A program made the translations under genes and the position numbers. Source: Bugulina stolonifera (lineage: Eukaryota; Bryozoa; Gymnolaemata; Cheilostomatida; Bugulidae). From it: a stretch of DNA of 64,000 bases. Below are positions 11,347-20,206 of this stretch, piece by piece. The first letter of the stretch is position 1. Each line of letters starts with the position of its first letter. The notes below the pieces were generated by a model, which searched no databases, had not been told where the DNA came from, and saw only the letters and a program-made list of their open reading frames with translations. The stretch is taken from contig OW285187.1 of assembly GCA_935421135.1 (NCBI GenBank), positions 27,776,429-27,840,428 on the forward strand. The letters are read 5' to 3'.

Positions 11347-13907
11347 TTACGTACACACATTATTATCAACACACACCGACCGGCTCCTATCACACTTGCC
11401 CTGCAAAGAATAAATAGTCATGGAGCAAATTCATAAGGATACATTTCTGCCACCTAGCAGTCTATATCAATTCATCTAATTTTGGAAGCAACCCAAGAGT
11501 GACAGATGTTTATTATAACCAGCATGACTATGAATTCCCATTGAGGAAGTGATATACAATATACATACATGTAGTATTTTTGTAAAAGTTAGAAGAGAGC
11601 ACAACTCCCTATTTAGAATAGTGGCCATTGCTTACCTTAGAACGGTTAGTAGCCTTGCTGTTCTTACTAACACTAAAGTCTCTACTGTCATTGTAACTAG
11701 CTTTACTGTTACCCTTACTTCTCTTTTTTTGCCCACCAAAACCGAACTTCTTATTCTTCCATTCTCTCTTTTTACCACCTTTGGTTCTTTTATTAGCCAC
11801 CGAAGCTAACTTATCACCTTCCAGGAAATCTAGCTTATCCTGTTGTCCTGTAACACCAATATAATTGTCTATAAATGCAGTAGCTCCACAGTTGTATACG
11901 ACTGCATCAGCTCCAGAACTCCAGTCACTTTACCTGCTGCCTGTACATAGCAGACCCATTACCAACAGCTTATTTAACTAAACATTATTGTAAGACACTA
12001 AATACACAACACAAACCTTTTCTGTATTTCTTCACCTGCTCCAGCATATCTCTCTTGTCTTTCTGCCTGGACTTGAGTACTTCCACTTGTACCTTTAAAC
12101 AGAGAGAGAGAGAGAGAGAGAGTATGGAGTTACAGTTATATTATTTTCTGTAGCACACCTGTCTATAACAATACTTACATGTAGCTGCAAAACCAATGTG
12201 TGACTTGTCTTACCTTTTTGCCGAAGGTCTTCTGTTCTCTCAACTTTGTCGCCTTCTCAGATATCTCTGCAGCTAAACATGTGGTGAGAAGTTTTCCTCT
12301 TACCTAAAAGATGGTAGATGTATATATATAATAACACATCTAAAGTGCTAGTGTAGCACATATACATGTACACATTATAAATGTAGTACACCTGACGGGT
12401 AACTGTAGCACCACTAATGTGGAAATATAGCATAACTAATGTGGAAATATAGCAGTTATACAATGACACATCTAATGTGCAAGGGTAACACATCTACATG
12501 TACATTGAAAATGTAGCACATCTAATGGGTAACTGTAGCACTACTTATGTGTAAATGTAGCACAGCTGATGTGTAATATAGTATAAATAATGTGCAAATA
12601 TAGCACAACTAGGTACACAAATATACACATCTGATATACAATGGAACTTGCTTGATTCAAACTCCAAGGGACCACCATAATTGGTTTGAATTAGGCTGAG
12701 CTTGAATTATGTGACCCTTCAATTTTTATGACTTGGATACCTACTTGAAAATTAATGGGTAACTGAAGCACTAATAATGTGTAAATATAGCACAAAAAAT
12801 GTGTATATATAGCATTCATAGTGTGTAAATATAGCCTTATAGCTTAACTAATGTGTAAATATAGCCTAACTAATGTATACATTGTAAATATAGCCTAACT
12901 AATGTATAAATATAGCCTGCCTAACTAATGTGTAAATATAACACAACTAATGTGTGAATGTAATAATAATGCACAAACCAATTTCATCTGATCATCGGAC
13001 TTCACCATCTGTGCAAAATAATCCTCCAGTCTCTTAGTGGGCACACTTAGCTTGCGCAGTCTAGGTATAGCTTGTAAAACCGACTTTTCTGCTTGTCTAT
13101 AGCTAAGAAGATAGATGTCATGTGAGTGCACATACATACAGCATGTACATGTATAATATTGCTCTAACATACACAGTATGGCATGGTACAGCAGGCCTAA
13201 GTATCAACAAAAAGCTAAGAGCAAGTGATTTAAATCTACCATAAACACATGTTCAAAGTCTCATTGCTACTATACTATAATGGACAAACAGAGATTCAAA
13301 CATGTACTACAGAGTAATGGGTGGTATAGGATCATAGTTTATAGATATTTACAAATTGAGTTCTCTTTTGAAATCATCATGGACTGCACTTTCATCTTCC
13401 GTCTCATCTGTGGTCTCAGGAGTAATACTGACGTCTAACCTCTCCAACCACGGAAGCCCTTCTTTACTGAAACACTTCAGCTTTGTTTCTAGACCAGTCT
13501 ACAATAAGAAGCAGTCTTACTGTATCAGAAAAATGCAACTAAACATCCGTGGGGTGTCGTCACATCAAACAAAAGAAGCCTTTCCAATCATATAATAATA
13601 TTCTTATAGCTACATTATTGTATCACCATCATAACACATGTCAGTCAATGTTACATAGTATAGCGCCACAGGACAAGATCCGACATAAAATGGAGACTTG
13701 GTTGCCTCTGTATAATGCACTGTTGGTATAATTACTGCGTATACTTACAACATCATTGGCGCATGTCTCTTTTTGTGTTATCTTTAATTTTTGAATGGCA
13801 GATGTTGCTACTCTGGTAATTGTAGCGTCATGAGAAGGAAGATGAAGGAGACCGAAGTCCTGCAAAGATGTTTCTCCATTGGGGCTCTGGTTGAAGAGGT
13901 AGTCCAT
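11347..13907 (-). CDS. Chimeric, 5'-truncated EBP2 paralogue (possibly pseudogene)
   Basis: Minus-strand exons: 13907-13749, 13498-13353, 13102-12979, 12303-12214, 12092-12017, 11847-11636 and 11400-11347. All splice sites are GT-AG and all phases fit, giving about 286 aa. The last six codons of exon 1 (KETCAND-V) and the next exons match EBP2, including LPWLERLDVSITPE, YRQAEKSVLQAIPRL, TKRLEDYFAQM and WKNKKFGFGGQKKRSKG. EBP2 exon 1 and most of exon 2 are missing. Instead, the frame continues into about 45 unrelated residues with an in-frame ATG (MDYLFNQSPNGE...). The last exon keeps only GGCAAG of EBP2 and then reads into foreign sequence to a stop. Exons 7 and 8 are fused with no intron between them. 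Exon 5 is strongly diverged. It may be expressed as a new chimeric gene or be a young pseudogene; nothing in the reading frame decides this. Confidence 0.6.
12101..12122. repeat. (GA)n microsatellite
   Basis: Eleven AG dinucleotide units in an intron of the EBP2 paralogue. The corresponding site in copy 1 has no such run. Confidence 0.9.
12320..12970. repeat. Intronic minisatellite in the EBP2 paralogue
   Basis: Many degenerate units of about 22 bp of the type AATGTGTAAATATAGCATAACT. The array is longer than in EBP2 intron 4. A junction inside it at about 12444 separates the diverged part of the duplication from the nearly identical part. Confidence 0.7.
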
Positions 13908-14187
13908 CTACTTATTCACTTTCACCCCTGCCCCCTTGGTAGATTCTCAATATCTCAACCAATACCCTCTTACTCCTTGCTCTTACAAAGAAATTTTCAG
14001 GATATTCAATGTCAAGCCGCAAAAGAGATGCTAACCAACTTAGTATTGCATTGAAACACTATAATGCTACGCTGGTTGAATGTCATTTAAAAATTAGTCA
14101 AAGTGGTTTATAAAATCACTCCTGATCTAGTTACTAACAAACAGTTTTGTCTTCTATTTGTATTCACTAATAAGACCATGGTCATTA

Positions 14188-14191
14188 GTAT
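14188..14191. repeat. Target-site duplication GTAT (left)
   Basis: GTAT lies immediately before the left LTR and again at 19204-19207 immediately after the right LTR. A 4-bp duplication is within the normal range for LTR elements. Confidence 0.8.
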
Positions 14192-14854
14192 TGTAATGGT
14201 TTCTGTGTTTTGGTGCGGTCGTCCTTGGACGACTATCGACCCAGAAATGAAGTGCCTATGAGTGGTAATAGGACTTCGCATTACATGAAAGATCGAGCGG
14301 TCTCAGTAGCCCAAATACTACCAAAGACGACCCATCTGATCTCAAGTCCGACCTTCAGACTATACAGTGAAAGAGAGTAATTCAACCTAGTAGGCGGTTC
14401 GCAAAGCGAATGACCTAGTAAAAGGAAGAGAAAGTCTCTGTATCAAGTATAGATGTGTCTTTATTGAAAGCCAAGTGTAGACTGAGATAATGAACAGTAA
14501 AACAGTGCCCTTTATATAGTATAAGGACTTCCGGCCGACATGACGTCGGGAAAAGACGACGTGTGGTCGTCCGGAAGTTGCGCAACAAGATGGCCGCCGG
14601 AAGCCCGACGGCCGACCCAAAATAGGTCGGGTTCTACAAAAGTTGCTTATAATGGTCCAATTCATGTACAAAATGAATATCAATGGATTCTGAGAGGTCG
14701 GGCCTCTGTACATGGGTATAAAAGGCATTAAAAGACTTAGATATAATCATACAATCATATATAACAATATAAGAGTAAAGTACAAGCAGATATATACATG
14801 TATGCACGCAATAATGAGTGTCAGATGTAAGATACGACTGGGCGTACCATCACA
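14192..14854 (-). repeat. 3' LTR (left copy)
   Basis: 663 bp with TG...CA ends, apparently identical to 18541-19203. In minus orientation it contains U3 with GGCCATCTT, TTGCGCAA and two CCGGAAGT-type words, then a TATATAAA box and an AATAAA signal. Confidence 0.95.
14460..14465 (-). terminator. AATAAA polyadenylation signal in 3' LTR
   Basis: The minus-strand word AATAAA lies about 50 bases downstream of the LTR TATA box, which is the right order for an R region. The same word is at 18809-18814 in the other LTR. This copy would end the element's transcript. Confidence 0.6.
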
Positions 14855-14867
14855 TAGCCCCCTCACA
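14855..14867 (-). other. Polypurine tract
   Basis: Minus strand TGTGAGGGGGCTA directly abuts the 3' LTR. The GAGGGGG core is a typical primer site for plus-strand DNA synthesis. The Gag-like ORF stops at 14868-14870, immediately upstream, leaving no room for another gene. Confidence 0.7.
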
Positions 14868-17800
14868 CTAGGTCATGGGTGTCTCTAGTGTCAAGTTAAG
14901 AAGGGTACGGTACAGTGTAGATTCTCTGGATACTATATCCAAGTCTGCTTGTACGAGCTGGAGTCGTCGGGGGTGGTTTAGATGCTGGTTGGCTAGTTCG
15001 CGAAGAGCTATTTCTCGAGCATAGAGGGGTTCCAGGTGTTGGCGTAGAGTGTCCCCCACCTGTTGACGGCTGGCAAGGTAGTGAATCCGTGGCTTGAGTT
15101 CAGCAAGTTGTTGCATGAACGACGGATCCGGAGATGCAGGACGTGTGGCATTCGGCTGAGTTAGTACAGGAGATACAGGAGGTGGGGACTGGACGGCAGG
15201 AGAGTCTGGAGTGGCTCGGAGTAGGTCCCTGGCAGGTGTATAAGGAGAGCGGTGCGGTGAGACCTCTAGTGTGGGCCTGGACTGCAGTGGCTCGATCAGT
15301 AGAGTCGGAGAAGCTGTACAAGAAGCTGCACATGAGACCTTGGGTGGAGAGCCTTCGTAGAGAGGGCCTGACTGAGGAGCAGGCATACTCTTCCTTGGAG
15401 CAGGCCTTGTCTTCCAAGAGGGTAGACGTCCGCGTCGGCCAGGGGGGCCGACACTTACTGCGGAGGTACTAGCAGGAGGTCGCCAGAGAGAAGGTCCAGC
15501 AGGAGTGGTAGGCGACGAGGAAGAGGAGGAGGTAGCATCAGAAGGTGCGGAGTCGGGGGTCTGTTCTGGAGATGGGCTGTGCCGTCTCTTGGGAGGTCGC
15601 TTCCTTGTTGAGGAGGAGCTGGGCAAATAAACTGGTTTATTTGTCCCCGACTGTCCGTCCATAGTAGGACGACATGGTAGAAATGGTGGGGGATCCTTTA
15701 CGCCCCACCATTCCATGAGGGCCCCATAGCTGGGCCCGTCCGTGAGGAAGAGACGTTTCCCACAGATACTGGATCTCCGACTGAAGTGATGGCCTAGAGC
15801 ATCACGGCTAACTGAGCTGCGTCCGCAGCGACAGTAGAAGCGGGCAAAGTGTTGCCAAATGTGAATGTTCAGTCTCTTGAGGGTGCCGGAGAAGCCACAC
15901 TTTGCACATTTGAGGTTAGGTTGACTCCTTCTAGCCAAGTCGTCTCGGGCTTGTTGAGTGAAGGTACTAATCCATGGCTTAGTGGCTCCGGAATGCTGGG
16001 ACGACTCGATGGGCAGCTTGTCAGTGAGTTTGTGCAGCTTAATTGTAGCTAACTTCAGGGTAGAGGTAACAGGAGGTGGAGTGGGTGGAGGCGTGCCGTC
16101 TGGCGTGAGCGTCTTCTGTAGAGGAGATGCATCTACAACACATAATTCATCTGATGTGTAGCCTCCGCCTTCTAACTCATGCTCTTTCCTGTGAGAATGT
16201 TCAGGGGAATTCTCCTCTGTCCCGACTGGTCTATGCCGAGTGGGGAGGGAGAGAGAATTCATGCCTGACAGTCTCACAGGTGTTGATTGTACCTCTAATT
16301 CTGATTCGGTCCTTACTGGTAACACTGAGATTTGCTTACCTTCAGCCGTGAAGACAGGCTGGTTGGAGTGATCCATACTAGGAGGAGTAGCCGTCTCGTC
16401 TGCACGAGAATGAGAAAGGATACGAGTGCTGCTATTAACTTCACCAGTGACACGAGGAGTGCAGGAGTTGCTACATGTAGGGATACATGTGCTTCGGTGA
16501 AGTGCTGGACGAGAAAGGACTACTCGTCTGTGAGCTGTCGTATTTATACTAGCCGAGGGATGAGCAATTGGCTCAATTGTAGGCAATGCCTCAGGCACAT
16601 TTTCTTTGTTCGACTCGTCAAATAAGCGCGGGAACACGGCAATAGTTGCCTTCGATTGCTTCTTATCCGCTTTAGGGGACTTCGAGAGTTCGGCAATCTG
16701 TATTTTCGGCTGAAACTGTTCGGCAATGCTAGATTCCGTACAAGAGCGTTTTGCTTTGTGTACTTGAACTGCTGGCAGTATAGACTGTATCTCCGTCGTT
16801 GGGATTATGTCTTGAGGTTCGGCTACGCGACTTTTCGCGTCCTCTGGATCAGGTCGGGCTGTTGAAACTTGAACATTCTTCGAGAGGTTCAGAGGTAGCT
16901 CTCTGGTTTGGTCCAGCACGGTTTGCTCCGTGTCGATCCTCAGGCCGCGGACTTGGACTGTAGTGTCTGGCAGTTCTACACACGATAAGTCGTCCGTCGG
17001 GGCATACTGAATTTGGGCGGGAATCAATTGCTGATTAGTGTCGGGTCTGGACGTGGCCAGATCCTGTTGATCCTTCTGAGTTGAGGATAGGTCGGGTTTA
17101 CCTTGTGAGGTTTGGTCCGACGGGGCGGGACATATGAGTCGTCCTTTCAGCCTTGGGGGGTGATCTGTGGTCACTTCGGATGTGTCCGGCTTTGAGTGGG
17201 GTCGTTTCTTGCCTGATGTTGGCCTAGTGGGTTTAGGTTCATCCACTGTGACGGGTGTAGGTGACGCCGTCGGCCTGGAGTGTGATGGGCTAGTTACCCG
17301 TGGGGTTTTCTGTTTGGAGTGGCTACTCTTGACTTTAGGCTTAGTGGGTATAGGTTCTTCCACTAGGACGGGTTCTGATGTGTCCGTCGGCCTCAGTGGA
17401 CGACCATTGTGGTTTGGTCCACTCTTCTTGGGTGTGGCCTCAGTAGGAATGGGTTCATCTACTGGGACGGGTTCTGATGTATCCGTCGGCCTTTGTGGAC
17501 GACCATTGTGGGGTGGTCCACCTTCTCCTTGCTGGGCTCCAGTAGGAATGGGTTCGTCTACTGGGACGGGTTCTAGTGTGTCCGTCGGCCCGTCATCTGT
17601 GCCTTGACATTTCTGTAGGAGGGTATGTAGGGCTTTCCGTAGGAGGTCGGCGGGAAGCTCCTCTTGTGGCTTTGGAGGGTTGGCCTTGCCACCCTTGTTA
17701 CTCTGGAAGGCTGTTCCGGTTTCCAGGGCTTCCTCCATATCATCGGGCTGTAACCATGTGTAGTACCAGCGTAGGCCGCGGTCGTGGACTGAGAGGCAGA

Positions 17801-18206
17801 ACTTCTCTACAGCCCACTCTTCCAAAGATGCAGGGGGTGCTCCTTCAAAGGCTGTTGCCATCAGTCTGCGGATGAGAGCTGCATAGTCTCTGAGTGACGT
17901 GTGGGCTGGCTGTTCCAGGGTGGACAGCTTCCATCGGGCTTCTCTGGCAGATAGTCCATACTGTTCCCTCAGTCGGGAAAATATCTCTTCGACTGATCGG
18001 GGTCGGCCGCATTCTTGTGCGGGCCCGTGTAGGGCGGCTCTAAGCCGTATGAGGCGTGCTCTGTCATTCCAGTTGCAACGCTCTGCCATAGCGGTGAAGT
18101 CTTCTATGAAGAGTTCGACGTCCTCTTGTCCGTTGTAGCTGAGTGTTTTGAGGTCCTGCTCGGCTTGGTACATTACCTGCTGAAGCAGGTTCCTTATTCG
18201 GTCCAT
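14868..18206 (-). CDS. gag: Gag-like protein of LTR retrotransposon (1,112 aa)
   Basis: One uninterrupted ORF from ATG at 18206 to TAG. Residues about 1-175 are helical and tryptophan-containing, with the layout of a retrotransposon Gag capsid (LFIEDFTAMAERCNWND... then LREQYGLSAREARWKLSTL). Residues about 205-310 hold about three tandem copies of a 33-residue unit built on RPTDTSEPVPVDEPIPT. A long disordered Pro/Ser/Thr-rich stretch follows. At about residues 764-815 there is a C2H2-type zinc finger (C-x2-C-x11-H-x3-H) plus a second Cys/His cluster with C-x-C spacing. Another Pro/Ser-rich stretch leads to a helical C-terminus of about 90 residues. There are no CCHC knuckles and no aspartic protease DTG/DSG triad. 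Family knowledge: Gag forms the particle that packages element RNA. The assignment rests on position and fold-like pattern, so the function is inferred. Confidence 0.75.
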   Translation of the reverse strand: MDRIRNLLQQVMYQAEQDLKTLSYNGQEDVELFIEDFTAMAERCNWNDRARLIRLRAALHGPAQECGRPRSVEEIFSRLREQYGLSAREARWKLSTLEQPAHTSLRDYAALIRRLMATAFEGAPPASLEEWAVEKFCLSVHDRGLRWYYTWLQPDDMEEALETGTAFQSNKGGKANPPKPQEELPADLLRKALHTLLQKCQGTDDGPTDTLEPVPVDEPIPTGAQQGEGGPPHNGRPQRPTDTSEPVPVDEPIPTEATPKKSGPNHNGRPLRPTDTSEPVLVEEPIPTKPKVKSSHSKQKTPRVTSPSHSRPTASPTPVTVDEPKPTRPTSGKKRPHSKPDTSEVTTDHPPRLKGRLICPAPSDQTSQGKPDLSSTQKDQQDLATSRPDTNQQLIPAQIQYAPTDDLSCVELPDTTVQVRGLRIDTEQTVLDQTRELPLNLSKNVQVSTARPDPEDAKSRVAEPQDIIPTTEIQSILPAVQVHKAKRSCTESSIAEQFQPKIQIAELSKSPKADKKQSKATIAVFPRLFDESNKENVPEALPTIEPIAHPSASINTTAHRRVVLSRPALHRSTCIPTCSNSCTPRVTGEVNSSTRILSHSRADETATPPSMDHSNQPVFTAEGKQISVLPVRTESELEVQSTPVRLSGMNSLSLPTRHRPVGTEENSPEHSHRKEHELEGGGYTSDELCVVDASPLQKTLTPDGTPPPTPPPVTSTLKLATIKLHKLTDKLPIESSQHSGATKPWISTFTQQARDDLARRSQPNLKCAKCGFSGTLKRLNIHIWQHFARFYCRCGRSSVSRDALGHHFSRRSSICGKRLFLTDGPSYGALMEWWGVKDPPPFLPCRPTMDGQSGTNKPVYLPSSSSTRKRPPKRRHSPSPEQTPDSAPSDATSSSSSSPTTPAGPSLWRPPASTSAVSVGPPGRRGRLPSWKTRPAPRKSMPAPQSGPLYEGSPPKVSCAASCTASPTLLIEPLQSRPTLEVSPHRSPYTPARDLLRATPDSPAVQSPPPVSPVLTQPNATRPASPDPSFMQQLAELKPRIHYLASRQQVGDTLRQHLEPLYAREIALRELANQHLNHPRRLQLVQADLDIVSRESTLYRTLLNLTLETPMT

Positions 18207-18519
18207 GTCGGTAGGGTGTCGGGTAGTGAGTAAAACTGCTTTGGTTTGTTAGGCCGTGTCGGCCTAATGGTCGTACTGAGTACCGTCAATCTGTTCTGGA
18301 TCCGAGGTCGGTCTTTGATTGAAGATCCGGCGTAGGTCGGGCTACATCCAGCGGAACCACGAGAATTATGGGTGCACTTTAGCGTTTGTCACCTTCTCGT
18401 ATCCAAGGTTCCCGGGTCCGAGTCCTAAATCGCCGTAGAAGTATTGAAGAATGAGGTCGGTCGGTCACCCGAGGCCGAGGTCACCTTCCTTCGCTTCGTA
18501 TCGTAAGAGTACGACCTTA
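18207..18519 (-). other. Untranslated leader of the retrotransposon
   Basis: About 310 bases between the primer-binding site and the Gag-like start codon. No ORF of note. It contains several GGTCGG-type words that could be part of a packaging or dimerisation region, but this is only positional inference. Confidence 0.5.
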
Positions 18520-18539
18520 GAATCCCACTGCTGCCACCA
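18520..18539 (-). other. Primer-binding site, tRNA-Leu type
   Basis: On the minus strand, one base after the 5' LTR, comes TGGTGGCAGCAGTGGGATTC. This is the exact complement of a tRNA 3' end finishing ...CACTGCTGCCACCA, which fits animal tRNA-Leu (discriminator A plus CCA). The identity is from memory of tRNA-Leu ends. Confidence 0.8.
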
Positions 18540-18540
18540 A

Positions 18541-19203
18541 TGTAATGGTTTCTGTGTTTTGGTGCGGTCGTCCTTGGACGACTATCGACCCAGAAATGAA
18601 GTGCCTATGAGTGGTAATAGGACTTCGCATTACATGAAAGATCGAGCGGTCTCAGTAGCCCAAATACTACCAAAGACGACCCATCTGATCTCAAGTCCGA
18701 CCTTCAGACTATACAGTGAAAGAGAGTAATTCAACCTAGTAGGCGGTTCGCAAAGCGAATGACCTAGTAAAAGGAAGAGAAAGTCTCTGTATCAAGTATA
18801 GATGTGTCTTTATTGAAAGCCAAGTGTAGACTGAGATAATGAACAGTAAAACAGTGCCCTTTATATAGTATAAGGACTTCCGGCCGACATGACGTCGGGA
18901 AAAGACGACGTGTGGTCGTCCGGAAGTTGCGCAACAAGATGGCCGCCGGAAGCCCGACGGCCGACCCAAAATAGGTCGGGTTCTACAAAAGTTGCTTATA
19001 ATGGTCCAATTCATGTACAAAATGAATATCAATGGATTCTGAGAGGTCGGGCCTCTGTACATGGGTATAAAAGGCATTAAAAGACTTAGATATAATCATA
19101 CAATCATATATAACAATATAAGAGTAAAGTACAAGCAGATATATACATGTATGCACGCAATAATGAGTGTCAGATGTAAGATACGACTGGGCGTACCATC
19201 ACA
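18541..19203 (-). repeat. 5' LTR (right copy)
   Basis: 663 bp, apparently identical to the left LTR. On the element's strand it provides the promoter: TATATAAA at 18860-18867, with upstream C/EBP-, ETS-, CRE- and YY1-like words, and AATAAA at 18809-18814. Confidence 0.95.
18860..18867 (-). promoter_or_regulatory. TATA box of the 5' LTR
   Basis: Minus-strand TATATAAA followed by GGGCACTG. Transcription would start about 30 bases downstream, at about 18835. The same box is at 14511-14518 in the 3' LTR. Confidence 0.65.
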
Positions 19204-20206
19204 GTATTCTACTTACCTTTGCAGTGTTTATAGGTCAGTAGATTGTGTTATATATTATAATACTTTTATTTCAACAACCTTCTCCAATGCAGTCTTGACA
19301 TGAAAAAGGAAGAGCAAGTGAATGTGTGTACTTATTATACCAATGCTTTGGTCTCTACTTGTACTATTATGTAATACCTATTGTGGGTGATTTAACCTCT
19401 ATTCAAAGCCTTTAGTCTGAGGACATACAGAGCAGTTTGTAATATCCATTGTGGGTGATATAACCTTTAGCCTGAGGACATAACAGGGAATATTATGTAA
19501 TATTATGTAATATCTATAATTTAGGGTGATATAACCTCTATCCAATAAACATAGATCCTTCACCCTGAGGAAATATCAATCTTCATGTTTCTTTTTCTTC
19601 CATCTTTCCCCAGTACAAATGGTGGCCTCAACCTTTGGGGCAACGTACAACGTACAACATAATTCCCACCTGGTGATGAATTTGAGGTTACAAAGTAGAT
19701 TTTCTAACCAAGCTTCAGTGGAAATCTTGAGAAACTAAAGCAGTCAGGGGAGGATACAGTATCGCATGTTTGATTGAACACACACCTAGGATGGTGGCGT
19801 GGGTGCCTATAGCCACCCCTGGAAGCAGTGATGTCTGACATTATTCTAGTAGGCATTGTGTAACAGACGGTTTGATGGCTATCTAAACTGTAGAGTTATC
19901 CTCTCTTTTATGTTTCAGAACCATTCTTCTCTCAATAAAAATGTGAATGCTCTAATTAGTAATTAATAACGTGAGATACTAAATTAAAAATTTTGGGGCT
20001 AGACATTGTGACTAGAAATAGCCGATAAGTGTTGAGAGAAAACTTATTTCAATCCAATCTTTCTAAACACAGTAGGTGTTGATCTAGAATCTCGAATACT
20101 AACAACATCACTATATATATTATTGTTGTTGTTTATGAATAGTTTTGTGCTGCCCTGGAGATGCTTGGTTTTGGCCATCTTTCTCCTTTTCTAGTTGAAG
20201 TCTTAA

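Larger units (their letters stand above)
11401..13778. repeat. Segmental duplication, copy 2 (EBP2 paralogue)
   Basis: Direct duplicate of about 1996-4670. Similarity ends at about 13778, inside what was EBP2 exon 2. The 12445-13778 part is nearly identical to copy 1, whereas 11401-12444 is diverged and differs by several indels. Confidence 0.85.
14192..19203 (-). mobile_element. Complete non-autonomous LTR retrotransposon with Gag-like ORF only
   Basis: The element is 5,012 bp. Two direct repeats of 663 bp, starting TGTAATGG and ending CCATCACA, bracket a single long minus-strand ORF. A 4-bp GTAT duplication flanks the whole. Reading from the 5' LTR (the right one) come a tRNA-Leu-type primer-binding site, an untranslated leader of about 310 bases, the ORF, and a short polypurine tract against the 3' LTR. 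I found no protease, reverse transcriptase, RNase H or integrase motif in any frame. The two LTRs look identical by eye, so insertion is recent and movement must have used enzymes from a related full element. The element is much GC-richer than its surroundings, as expected for a mobile insert. Type: LARD/TR-GAG-like; the parent superfamily cannot be fixed without pol. Confidence 0.93.

Noticed and set aside
10436..11394. Solo LTR with TGTGA...TCACA ends
   Set aside because: The ends are suggestive, but no target duplication matches and no second copy exists in the window.
14387..14728. 113-codon ORF present identically in both LTRs (also 18736-19077)
   Set aside because: It lies inside the LTR, overlaps the promoter and is repeated only because the LTRs are identical. 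No recognisable protein.
17167..17607. 146-codon plus-strand ORF rich in Gly/Val/Ser
   Set aside because: Antisense shadow of the repetitive part of the Gag-like ORF.
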